64,000 nt of DNA from Halarcobacter ebronensis (GTDB lineage Bacteria > Campylobacterota > Campylobacteria > Campylobacterales > Arcobacteraceae). Position numbers and translations under genes: made by a program. The first letter of the stretch is position 1. Every line of letters begins with the position of its first letter. The notes beneath the pieces were generated by a model, which was not told the origin of the DNA, did no database searches, and worked only from the letters and a program-made list of their open reading frames with translations. The stretch lies in assembly GCF_013201825.1 (NCBI RefSeq), contig NZ_CP053836.1, positions 1,922,001-1,986,000 on the forward strand, read 5' to 3'. Shown piece after piece: positions 24,915 through 32,455 of the stretch.

Positions 24915-25181
24915 TTATTTAACTAGTTTGTCTAGTTCTGATTTTTCTATTCTAATAGCTGTCCTAATTTTTTTAAATTTTATTTCCCTTCTCTCAATCA
25001 TCTTCCTAACACTTATTTCAGATATATTTAAATATTTAGATGCTTCTTTAACAGTCATTAACTCTAATGTTGTATTATTACTTGAAGTTTTATTATTTTG
25101 ATTTTTTATTAAATATTCAGCAAGGTTTGAGATTTTTTCTTCTAAAATTTCTAACCTCTTTTCATCAATTGCTATCATCAT
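24915..25181 (-). CDS. Excisionase-like HTH DNA-binding protein
   Basis: This 88-residue protein starts at ATG 25181, where AAAGG lies upstream; a longer frame to 25256 has no ribosome site. The C-terminal half is a MerR/excisionase-type winged helix (MTVKEASKYLNISEISVRKM then IERREIKFKKIRTAIRIEKS), preceded by a short coiled coil. Such proteins act as recombination directionality factors or as small regulators of Rep and mobilisation genes. Its position at the right end of the element fits an excisionase. Confidence 0.75.
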   Translation of the reverse strand: MMIAIDEKRLEILEEKISNLAEYLIKNQNNKTSSNNTTLELMTVKEASKYLNISEISVRKMIERREIKFKKIRTAIRIEKSELDKLVK

Positions 25182-25256
25182 AATTTTTCCTTTAATTTTG
25201 TTAGTATATATGCATATATATATGAAATTATAACCAAGAAACAAAACAAAAAGCAA

Positions 25257-25523
25257 ATTTGAAAAATATTATTTATTTTAGTTTAATAAAATACAAATCC
25301 CTTAAATATGGGATTTATACGATAAAAAGTTCAGGTATAAAAATTATTTTATTGCTGTTTTAAGTAGAAAAGTATATAAGGTTATATGTGTTTCTAAAAA
25401 AAACAACAAATTTCAAAATTTCTTTTTTTCTTTTAGATTTTACAATTTTGATTAAATTGTTTTAAGCGTGTTAAAAGTGTGTTAATTTATTTTAGTTATA
25501 TCTTAAAGTACTATATTATAGGA
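25257..25523. other. Right-end non-coding region of the element
   Basis: This AT-rich stretch carries a perfect hairpin AAATCCC-TTAAATAT-GGGATTT (25295-25316), just upstream of the HTH gene. It also carries the second copy of the possible att core, AAAAGTGTGTTAA (25473-25485), preceded by the related GCGTGTT. No gene is visible. Confidence 0.45.
25473..25485. repeat. Possible att core, right end of integrated element
   Basis: This is an exact direct copy of the 13 bp at 9378-9390. Beyond it lies ordinary chromosomal coding sequence (stop of the TIGR02757 gene at 25524). If it is the crossover core, the element spans about 16.1 kb. Confidence 0.4.
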
Positions 25524-26303
25524 TTAGTATAGTTTTTCTTGACCAATTCTATAAAGTGCAAAATCATATTTTATGGGATCTTTTATATCAAACTCTTTTA
25601 ACTTTTGTGTAACTAAAAGTGCAGATTTTAAATCATATGTTTGTCTGCTTAGTAATCCTAGTTTTTGTGATACTTTAAAAGTGTGAGTATCCAAAGGAAG
25701 AATTAAATCAGATTTATCAATACCTTTCCAAAGCCCTAAATCAAGATTATCAAATCTAACCATCCACCTTAAATACATATGCCATCTTTTATATGGGGCA
25801 TTTCCCATCTCTTTTATTTTATTTTTTGAGTCCCTTTTTAGTCTGTTTGAGACCAAAAAAGTAAATCCTTGGGAGTTATAGTTTGCATATTTATAGATAT
25901 TTTCTATTAGAAAATCTAAGCCCTCTAAGATATTGTTCTCTTTTTTATATGCCTTTAAAAATATCTCATTTAAAGAGTTTTCCTGTTTCATTCTTCTAAA
26001 AGTTTTAAAAATGTTTTTTACATCTTGAGTATTTTGAAATCTATAATAAAAACTATCTAACTCTTTATCAATATTCTCTTCACTCCCATTTAAAAGAGAA
26101 AAATCAAGACTATCTAAAAACTTTACAATCAAACTTGCTTTACCATAAGCAAAAAGAGCACAAAGTAAAATTGCATATTCATCTTTATATCTTTTTGCAA
26201 CTAAAAGTGGATCTGGTTTTTCATAAGAAAGTTCAAACTCACTATTTCTAAGAGCTATCTCTTTATCTAAAAGCTCTTTTATCTCTAAATCTTTTTTTCT
26301 CAT
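25524..26303 (-). CDS. TIGR02757 / DUF2400 family protein
   Basis: This 259-residue protein has the conserved segments of the TIGR02757 family: LSYEKPDPLLVAKRYKDE near the start, YAILLCALFAYGKASLIVKF, the KRWHMYLRWMVR motif and LILPLDTHTFKVSQKLGLLS near the end. The family is distantly related to helix-hairpin-helix DNA glycosylases, but its activity is unknown to me. It overlaps the Sir2 gene by ATGA and is co-transcribed with it. Confidence 0.85.
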   Translation of the reverse strand: MRKKDLEIKELLDKEIALRNSEFELSYEKPDPLLVAKRYKDEYAILLCALFAYGKASLIVKFLDSLDFSLLNGSEENIDKELDSFYYRFQNTQDVKNIFKTFRRMKQENSLNEIFLKAYKKENNILEGLDFLIENIYKYANYNSQGFTFLVSNRLKRDSKNKIKEMGNAPYKRWHMYLRWMVRFDNLDLGLWKGIDKSDLILPLDTHTFKVSQKLGLLSRQTYDLKSALLVTQKLKEFDIKDPIKYDFALYRIGQEKLY

Positions 26304-27004
26304 AGACTATTTATATATTCCTCTATATCATCTTCAATTTTTTTATAAGCACTATTTGCATCTTCATAATAGATTTTATCAAAGCAATCTTCAACTATTG
26401 CTTGGCTTGGCTCAAGATTATTTAATATTGCTTTGTCTGCATATTGGGATAAAAAGCTTACATCTATCACATAACCACTTGTTCCAATTACTACCAAGAG
26501 TCCACACTCTTCTAGAAGTTTATATAATTTTTCATATTGTGGTGCAGCTTCTCCAAAAAATACAATATTTGGTCGAAGTTTACCTCCACATTTAGAGCAA
26601 GTTGAGTTAGTACTATCTTGGAGTTTATACTCTATGTTTACTACTCTTTCACAATTCATACATCTAAGCTCTTTTAAAAAACCATGTAGATGAAGAACCC
26701 CTTTACAATCTGCTTTTTCTAATAAATCATCAATATTTTGGGTAATTACTTCAACTATACTTGGATATTTTTCTTTAACTCTTGCAATCATTTTATGGGC
26801 ATTGTTTGGTTTTTTGTCTTTTATATCTTCTCTTCTTAGGTTATAAAAATTTATTGTAGCTTCATAGTTCCAATCCAGACACCCTGCACTACAAATCTCA
26901 TTTATATCATGTTTTTCCCACAAGCCATCACTATCCCTAAATGTTGAGATTCCACTACTTGCACTAAGCCCTGCTCCACTTAAAATAACTACTTTTTTAC
27001 CCAT
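26300..27004 (-). CDS. cobB: Sir2-type NAD-dependent protein deacylase
   Basis: This 234-residue protein has the complete sirtuin set: GAGLSASSGISTFRDSDGLW (NAD site), TQNIDDLLEKA, the catalytic HLHG histidine and a four-cysteine zinc site (CMNC...CSKC). It also has RPNIVFFGEA and the GTSGYV segment. Bacterial CobB removes acetyl or succinyl groups from lysines of metabolic enzymes, including acetyl-CoA synthetase. It is the first gene of a two-gene operon with the TIGR02757 protein. Confidence 0.92.
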   Translation of the reverse strand: MGKKVVILSGAGLSASSGISTFRDSDGLWEKHDINEICSAGCLDWNYEATINFYNLRREDIKDKKPNNAHKMIARVKEKYPSIVEVITQNIDDLLEKADCKGVLHLHGFLKELRCMNCERVVNIEYKLQDSTNSTCSKCGGKLRPNIVFFGEAAPQYEKLYKLLEECGLLVVIGTSGYVIDVSFLSQYADKAILNNLEPSQAIVEDCFDKIYYEDANSAYKKIEDDIEEYINSL

Positions 27005-27075
27005 ACAAAATCCAATATTATTCTTTGTTTGGATATTATATCATCATTTAAATAATGAGCTAAATAGGGTTTTTA

Positions 27076-27897
27076 ATGAGAAATATTTTAATAACAGGTT
27101 GTTCTAGTGGTATTGGATTTGAAACTGCAAGAATACTAAAAGAAAATGGCATAAAAGTCTATGCAAGTGCAAGAAAAAAAGAAGATGTAGAGATGTTAAA
27201 AATTTTAGGCTTTGACGCACTTTTGCTTGATGTAACAAATGCTCAAAATATAAAAGAATCCCTTCAATATATTATTTCAAAAGATGGAAAAATTGATGCA
27301 GTTTTTAATAATGCAGGGTTTGGGCAACCAGGAGCAGTTGAAGATATCTCTGTAAGAGTTTTAAAAGAGCAGTTTGAGACAAACTTTTTTGGAATGCATG
27401 AAGTTACAATACAAATTTTGCCAATTTTTAGAAAACAAGGATATGGAAAAATTATCCAACACTCCTCTGTTTTAGGAATAATAAGCCTTAAATTTAGAGG
27501 AGCATACAACGCTTCAAAATATGCAATTGAAGGACTTGCAGATACTTTAAGATTAGAGTTATTAGATACAAATATAACTGTAAGTACCATAAACACCGGC
27601 CCAGTTACAAGTAAATTTAGGGAAAACTCTTTGAATAATTTTAGAAAAAATATAGATATAGAAAATAGTTTCTTTAGTAAAATCTATAAAAAAGAGGTAA
27701 AAAAAAGATTAGAGAGTACAGATGATGGAGGTCTGTTTAATCTTCCCGCAAGTAGTGTTGCAAATGTTGTTTTAAAAATAATGAACTCAAAAAGAGCAAA
27801 ACCTAGATACTATGTTACAAAAGCAACATACATCTTAGGTTTTGCAAAAAGAGTTTTATCAACTTCTTTGTTAGATAAACTCTTAAATAAAATCTAA
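27076..27897 (+). CDS. Short-chain dehydrogenase/reductase
   Basis: This 273-residue classical SDR has the Rossmann motif TGCSSGIGFE, NNAGFGQ (NAG motif), the catalytic Ser in QHSSVLG, and Y150/K154 in YNASKYAIEG. The family uses NAD(P) to oxidise or reduce alcohols and ketones. The substrate cannot be told from sequence. It stands alone, divergent from the Sir2 operon, and shares a hairpin terminator with the gene on the other strand. Confidence 0.88.
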   Translation: MRNILITGCSSGIGFETARILKENGIKVYASARKKEDVEMLKILGFDALLLDVTNAQNIKESLQYIISKDGKIDAVFNNAGFGQPGAVEDISVRVLKEQFETNFFGMHEVTIQILPIFRKQGYGKIIQHSSVLGIISLKFRGAYNASKYAIEGLADTLRLELLDTNITVSTINTGPVTSKFRENSLNNFRKNIDIENSFFSKIYKKEVKKRLESTDDGGLFNLPASSVANVVLKIMNSKRAKPRYYVTKATYILGFAKRVLSTSLLDKLLNKI

Positions 27898-27920
27898 AAA
27901 AGAGGAGTTCTCTCTTTTTA
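27896..27920. terminator. Bidirectional terminator
   Basis: AAAAAGAG (27897-27904) and CTCTTTTT (27912-27919) form a hairpin with A- and T-tracts on both sides, between convergent genes ending at 27897 and 27918. Confidence 0.75.
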
Positions 27921-28295
27921 GTTACAAGTTCCATCTTCTAAAATATAATAAGTTCCAGCCCAATTATTTTTTCCACAACCTAACATATTCCCTTCATAAG
28001 TTAGATTAGAAGTTGGGCAATTATAAAGTTTAATTTCATAATGTGGAGAAGTAAGGCTATCATTTACAGTTAATCCTCTAATTACAACAGCTGATAAATT
28101 TTTATCTTTAGAATAATCAGCCACCTTATTACAATTAGACTCTTTAAGAAACTCTTCTAAAGCAGCTTTAGTTTTTATGTCGCTTTCAAGAAGAGGTTGT
28201 CTATTCCAATTTTGCTGATATGCAACATCAGCATTTAAACTTAATACAGAAACCACAAAAAAAACCACTATTTTAAATACACTTATTTTATTCAT
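27918..28295 (-). CDS. Small secreted protein with cysteines
   Basis: This 125-residue protein has a signal peptide (MNKISVFKIVVFFVVSVLSL NADV). The mature part has four cysteines (SNCNKV, LYNCPTS, LGCGKNN and the C-terminal GTCN), suggesting a disulfide-stabilised periplasmic domain. The segments SAVVIRGLTVNDS and LTYEGNMLGCGKNNWAGTYY are distinctive, but I do not recognise a family. It follows the DUF2589-type genes in the same direction, 30 nt after the last, and may belong to that group. Confidence 0.6.
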   Translation of the reverse strand: MNKISVFKIVVFFVVSVLSLNADVAYQQNWNRQPLLESDIKTKAALEEFLKESNCNKVADYSKDKNLSAVVIRGLTVNDSLTSPHYEIKLYNCPTSNLTYEGNMLGCGKNNWAGTYYILEDGTCN

Positions 28296-28325
28296 AATAT
28301 TCTCCTTCTTTATATTTTACCATCT

Positions 28326-28877
28326 TTAAAATGGAAAAGTCTTTACAATATGATCATTAATTCTAGCAAAAGTTTCAGGTACATCTGAGTTTTCAAATTC
28401 AATCTCAATTTTTGCCACACCTGCATTTTTATTATCACCTGAAAAATCAACTTTTATTGGTCCTTTTGAAGAGTTATCATCTTTTTTCTCTAATTGCCTA
28501 GAACCATCTTTTGATTTAAAAAATTTGAAAAAACCTTTTTCCCTTTTTTGACTCTCATCAACACCTGTAATTCTAGCTTCAAAGCTTACTTTCAAGTTTT
28601 TTATTTTGATAGAACTTGGAGGACTTAAAGCAATCAAAGGAATCTGTACATCATGATATTTTAGTTCATTTTCCTCAATAAACGGTAATTTTACATCAAC
28701 ATTTTTAGGCATCCCTAAATCATCAATTGTTACACCTTCGTACTCCATAATCTCTTCATTTTTATCTAAATAAAAATATCTACCTAAAGCTCTCATATGT
28801 TGTTGCTCTGAAATTTTTTGAGCCTCTATAACTGAATTATGAATTGCTTTTAATATATTGTCTAAAAAAATTGCCAT
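28326..28877 (-). CDS. DUF2589-like protein B
   Basis: This 183-residue protein has DUF2589-type organisation. An N-terminal helix (FLDNILKAIHNSVIEAQKIS) is followed by beta segments with the family-like phrase PLIALSPPSSIKIKNLKVSF. A Ser/Lys-rich insertion comes next, then a C-terminal strand-helix ending FARINDHIVKTFPF. No signal peptide is present. It lies 11 nt downstream of the 84-residue gene and is a paralogue of the protein at 29190. The family has no known function that I can name. Confidence 0.65.
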   Translation of the reverse strand: MAIFLDNILKAIHNSVIEAQKISEQQHMRALGRYFYLDKNEEIMEYEGVTIDDLGMPKNVDVKLPFIEENELKYHDVQIPLIALSPPSSIKIKNLKVSFEARITGVDESQKREKGFFKFFKSKDGSRQLEKKDDNSSKGPIKVDFSGDNKNAGVAKIEIEFENSDVPETFARINDHIVKTFPF

Positions 28878-28888
28878 TACTTATCCTT

Positions 28889-29143
28889 TTAATTAACTTC
28901 TCTTGGAAAACCTATATGATAAGTTGTAGCTTGTGTAGTAAGTTGATGTTCTCCTACTTGGAAAATAGCAAAACTTACATCTTTTCCTATTAATTTTCCT
29001 TTTGGATAACCATTTAAATACTCATTAAGCCTTTTAACTTGTTCATCTTTTTTCTCGTCACTCATTGGTTTATTTGGGTCAACATCCCCCACTGTAATAC
29101 GTTTGATGTGTTTTACATCTGCTAATGAAAATTTATCATCCAT
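28889..29143 (-). CDS. Small protein between two DUF2589-type genes
   Basis: This 84-residue protein is charged, without membrane segments, and contains IKRITVGDVDPNKPMSDEKK and AIFQVGEHQLTTQATTYHIG. It lies between two paralogous genes with a perfect hairpin just upstream, so its dosage may be set separately from the first gene. It is probably a partner of the DUF2589-type proteins. The function is unknown. Confidence 0.6.
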   Translation of the reverse strand: MDDKFSLADVKHIKRITVGDVDPNKPMSDEKKDEQVKRLNEYLNGYPKGKLIGKDVSFAIFQVGEHQLTTQATTYHIGFPREVN

Positions 29144-29157
29144 TTTTTTCCTTTATG

Positions 29158-29183
29158 AATACACACCAAAAAAGGTGTGTATT
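29158..29183 (-). other. Intra-operon hairpin
   Basis: AATACACACC (29158-29167) and GGTGTGTATT (29174-29183) pair perfectly around a six-base loop, 6 nt after the stop of protein A and 14 nt before the ATG of the next gene. No T-tract follows the stem in the transcript, so partial termination, processing or mRNA stabilisation is more likely than full termination. Confidence 0.6.
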
Positions 29184-29189
29184 GTGAAG

Positions 29190-29777
29190 TTACTCTGTAA
29201 TAGCTTTCTCTTTAGCTTGTGAAGCTGGTAATCCAGTTGGAACAATTGCCTTATTCATAATATCCAAGACTCTAGCTAAACCTTCAGGCATACCATGATC
29301 TGTTGCTCTTACTTGAACATGATATTTTGCAGATTTATCTGTACTTCTTGTATTCTCTTTATGTGCAGATACAGAACCTGACACAGATACTTTTAGACTA
29401 AATGGACCATAACCTATTTTACCTGTAGCAGATAAAGAGGCTTGTTTATCTTCTGAACTTTTAGAAGTTTCTGAGCTTCTAATTTCCATATCAAAAGTTA
29501 TATCAACTAAATCTACTTTTAAACTTGGAATTTGAACAACAGCTAATAGAGGTACATCTATATCAACTTTTTGTTCTTTTCCGTCTTGATCAAAAACATT
29601 GTATGCAAACTGTGCAGTTCTTACAACTTTTTTGTCCCCTTGAGTATCAAACCCAACTGTATCTATAAACTCAGCTGTTGTTTTTGCTAACTTTAAATTA
29701 GATTCGCAAGCAGCCGTAAGAGGAGCTCCAATTAGAGACTCCATTGGTAAACCTTTAAATTCATCACCTAGTGCCAT
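29190..29777 (-). CDS. DUF2589-family protein A
   Basis: In this 195-residue protein, LPMESLIGAPLTAACESNLK LAKTTAEFIDTVGF at the start, PLLAVVQIPSLKVDLVDITF DMEI in the middle and the repeating beta segment GYGPFSLKVSVSGSVSAH fit the DUF2589 family as I remember it. It ends MPEGLARVLDIMNKAIVP. It has no signal or membrane span, so it is cytosolic or exported by a non-Sec route. Translation starts behind GAAGGAG. It is the first gene of a leftward group with a small protein and a paralogue. Confidence 0.7.
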   Translation of the reverse strand: MALGDEFKGLPMESLIGAPLTAACESNLKLAKTTAEFIDTVGFDTQGDKKVVRTAQFAYNVFDQDGKEQKVDIDVPLLAVVQIPSLKVDLVDITFDMEIRSSETSKSSEDKQASLSATGKIGYGPFSLKVSVSGSVSAHKENTRSTDKSAKYHVQVRATDHGMPEGLARVLDIMNKAIVPTGLPASQAKEKAITE

Positions 29778-29862
29778 ATTATCTCCTTCATAGTTTTGTA
29801 CTTAAACAAAATGTCGACTTGTTTTGAATTAAGTGATGAAAGTATGACTTAGAAAAATTTGA

Positions 29863-31122
29863 TTAAAATTTGTTCTTATTGTCAGTTAAACGTTTTTTTA
29901 AAACATAAAGCTTTAAAATCAAAAGATAATATATTTGAGTATAAAGAAAATATACTATGCAATCTCTCTCTATAGCCCTTTTAAGCCTATTAATCTCATC
30001 TAACTCACTCTCATTTAAATTTTCATCTAATTTATCTTCTAGGTTATATAACTTTTGTTCATACAAAAATATTTTATGTTTTATATATAAAGAGTAAGAG
30101 GGAAAAATCATCTTTATTAAAATAATTATTAAAGGGATCAAAGGTAATACTATAATTAAAGATTGTTCGATAAAAGAGAACAACCAAAAAGGCAGATAAT
30201 CTTCAATCCATGATGGTCCATTTTGCAAATATGCTTTTGTATTTTCACTAATAGGCAAATCAACAAACTCAATAGAAGGGAAAAATCCTTTTGGATCTAA
30301 AAACCCACCCTCTTTATGTATTTTTTCAATTTTTCTAATTATCAGATTTTGCAAATTTTGATTAAAATCAGCTCTTACAACCAAAGATGCAGTAGTAACA
30401 AGCAGTTTTTTATCACTTGAAGGTTTATTTTCATATAAATCAATTACTCCTTCACCTAAAACAATACTATTTATAAAATGGTATTTAACTTTATATGCCA
30501 AATTACGATTAAAAGACATTAGCTCCATATCTTTTAAATTTAATAACTCTTTTATTACTTTTGCTTGAGCTGAAACGACTATACAAACAGCATCAAGCTC
30601 ATTTCTTTTTAACCTATTTAAAACCTCCTCATTTGAATAAGAGTAGATTTTATTCAGATCATTTACACTATTTTCAATTAATAAAGTTTTACACAATTCA
30701 TTTGTGCCACTTCCTTCTTGTCCTATGGAAATATTATGATTTTTCAAATCTGAAAGATGTTTAATCTTCAAATCTTTTTTATAAAAAACCCATAAAGGTT
30801 CATAAAAAACACTTGCTAATGAGATAAGATTTTTATCTTTATATTTAGAAGCCGTACCGCCTTGAACAAAAGCAATATCTACATCTCTTTCACTTAACTG
30901 TTTAAGTGCATCAAAAGAACCTTTTGTCTGTACTATTTTTAAATCTATTCCCTCCTCTTTTAAAACCTTTTGATACTTTTGTGCAAAATAGTAGTAAGCT
31001 CCTAATTTATCAGCAGTTGCAATTTTTAACTCATTTGGAAAAGTATTATTAATTTTGTAAATCATTAAACTACCAAAAAGAGAAAAAAGAATAACTGCTA
31101 ATAGGGCATGACAATATTTCAT
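29863..31122 (-). CDS. TAXI-family (TRAP-type) binding protein with C-terminal membrane anchor
   Basis: This 419-residue protein has an N-terminal membrane segment (LLAVILFSLFGSLMIYKI). A periplasmic TAXI-type domain follows, with ELKIATADKLGAYYYFAQKY, KGSFDALKQLSERDVDIAFV QGG and ISIGQEGSGTNELCKTLL. A second span lies at about 320-345 and a cytoplasmic helical tail follows. Normal TAXI proteins feed TRAP permeases. Here no permease is present and the extra membrane anchor suggests a sensor or a protein-protein role. It lies between the lysozyme gene and the DUF2589-type genes. Confidence 0.78.
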   Translation of the reverse strand: MKYCHALLAVILFSLFGSLMIYKINNTFPNELKIATADKLGAYYYFAQKYQKVLKEEGIDLKIVQTKGSFDALKQLSERDVDIAFVQGGTASKYKDKNLISLASVFYEPLWVFYKKDLKIKHLSDLKNHNISIGQEGSGTNELCKTLLIENSVNDLNKIYSYSNEEVLNRLKRNELDAVCIVVSAQAKVIKELLNLKDMELMSFNRNLAYKVKYHFINSIVLGEGVIDLYENKPSSDKKLLVTTASLVVRADFNQNLQNLIIRKIEKIHKEGGFLDPKGFFPSIEFVDLPISENTKAYLQNGPSWIEDYLPFWLFSFIEQSLIIVLPLIPLIIILIKMIFPSYSLYIKHKIFLYEQKLYNLEDKLDENLNESELDEINRLKRAIERDCIVYFLYTQIYYLLILKLYVLKKRLTDNKNKF

Positions 31123-31128
31123 TAAAAC

Positions 31129-31632
31129 CTACATCTCTAAATAGTTATTTTCCCAATCCTTAGTAAGTTTTTCTACTATAAAATTGGGATAGGAACAAAA
31201 TAGATTTCGTTCAGATAATCTTCTTCTAACTAGACCTTCCAATCTAATACCACCAGCTTTTGACCACTTTACAAACTCTTTTGCACAATTAAATTGATTA
31301 TTCTCATTTAACAACTTTAAAAGTGTTGATTTTTTTAAACTGTTAACTCCTAAATTAAAAGCAAAAGAAACCAATGCAGAAAATTGATTATCATTAATAT
31401 CCAAAGTTACTAAACTATTAACACCCGATTCAAAAACTTTTAAGTCCTCTAATAAAAAGTTTTCAGCCTCTTCTTCAGTGATAATAAGTCCTTTATAAAC
31501 ACTTCCATCTCTATTTCCTGTATGTCCCCATCCTATAGTCCAAATTCCTACACTATCTTGATATGCTTCTAATCTTAGTGATTCAAAGTGCTTGATTAAA
31601 ACTATCCCCTCTTGATTTATTTTTTTATCCAT
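31129..31632 (-). CDS. GH24 phage-type lysozyme
   Basis: This 167-residue protein has the T4/lambda-type lysozyme catalytic triad in the E-8-D-5-T spacing (HFESLRLEAYQDSVGIWTIG, followed by WGHTG). It also has the conserved ALVSFAFNLGVNSLKKSTLL and LEGLVRRRLSERNLF segments. It cleaves the glycan of peptidoglycan. No signal peptide is seen. No holin, spanin or phage structural gene is nearby, so it is not part of a recognisable prophage. Its stop is 6 nt before the TAXI gene, implying co-transcription. AAAGGAG precedes the ATG. Confidence 0.88.
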   Translation of the reverse strand: MDKKINQEGIVLIKHFESLRLEAYQDSVGIWTIGWGHTGNRDGSVYKGLIITEEEAENFLLEDLKVFESGVNSLVTLDINDNQFSALVSFAFNLGVNSLKKSTLLKLLNENNQFNCAKEFVKWSKAGGIRLEGLVRRRLSERNLFCSYPNFIVEKLTKDWENNYLEM

Positions 31633-31741
31633 ATTCTCTCCTTTTTAAAAATAAAAAATAATCATATATATTTTAAATTTGTCGTAAATTTGTTTTTAAA
31701 AAAATTATTATATTAAGATAGTCGATAAAGGAGTTTTTATC

Positions 31742-32428
31742 TTGAAAAAGAATATTTTAATTGTTGAAGATGAGATGATTATTGCTTTAGATATAAAAAA
31801 TACATTGAAGAAAAATAACTTTAATGTAATAGGAATTTCAAACTCTCATAAACAAACAATTGTCAAAATTAATGATTCATTAAATAGTAGGATAGATGTT
31901 GATTTAATTTTGATGGATATAAATATTTCAGGTCCAACAGATGGAATTCAAAGCTGTAATATAATTTATCAGAAATATAAAATTCCTATTATTTTCTTAA
32001 GTGCTCATAAGGAGGAGGATACTCTTGAGATGATAAAAGATAGTTATGCAAAAGCATACTTTACAAAACCAATAAAATATGAAGAGCTTTTAATCGCTAT
32101 TCATTTTATAATAAATAAAAATTCAAAAAGCTATACAAAAGGAAAAGAGAAAGTAGAACTAAAAAATTGTTTTTCCTTTAATTTAGAAAAAAAATCCCTC
32201 TATCATGATAATAAAGAGATTTTATTAACAAGAAAAGAGAAAAAATTAATATATCTATTATGTAAAAATAAAAACAATTATGTCTCCTATGAGAGTCTAT
32301 TTTCATATGTTTGGGAAAAAGATATTGTCAATATCAGTAAAATAAGAGGTTCAATTTTCAGAATTAAAAGAAAAGTTCCTTTTTTAGAAATTGCAAATAG
32401 TAAAGAGTGTGGATATAAACTAGAATAA
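31742..32428 (+). CDS. Orphan response regulator with winged-helix output
   Basis: This 228-residue protein starts at TTG behind AAAGGAG. The receiver domain has the acidic pair (VEDEM), the phospho-acceptor Asp in LILMDINISG, Ser/Thr in FLSAH and Lys in FTKPI. The C-terminal 90 residues form an OmpR-like winged helix (LLTRKEKKLIYLLCKNKNNY, VSYESLFSYVWEK, ISKIRGSIFRIKRK). No kinase is adjacent. It is divergent from the lysozyme/TAXI/DUF2589 group and could regulate it, or serve the kinase at 6856. Confidence 0.88.
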   Translation: MKKNILIVEDEMIIALDIKNTLKKNNFNVIGISNSHKQTIVKINDSLNSRIDVDLILMDINISGPTDGIQSCNIIYQKYKIPIIFLSAHKEEDTLEMIKDSYAKAYFTKPIKYEELLIAIHFIINKNSKSYTKGKEKVELKNCFSFNLEKKSLYHDNKEILLTRKEKKLIYLLCKNKNNYVSYESLFSYVWEKDIVNISKIRGSIFRIKRKVPFLEIANSKECGYKLE

Positions 32429-32455
32429 AATAGAAGAGAAATACTCTTCTATTTT
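32427..32455. terminator. Bidirectional terminator
   Basis: AAAATAGAAGAG (32427-32438), loop AAATA, CTCTTCTATTTT (32444-32455). It is a perfect 12 bp stem between convergent genes. Confidence 0.9.

Noticed and set aside
29863-31122. TRAP transporter operon
   Set aside because: The TAXI-type domain is clear, but no TRAP permease gene (fused or separate) occurs in the neighbourhood.
31129-31632. Prophage remnant based on the GH24 lysozyme
   Set aside because: No holin, portal, capsid, tail, terminase or repressor genes are nearby. The neighbours are non-phage genes in tight linkage.
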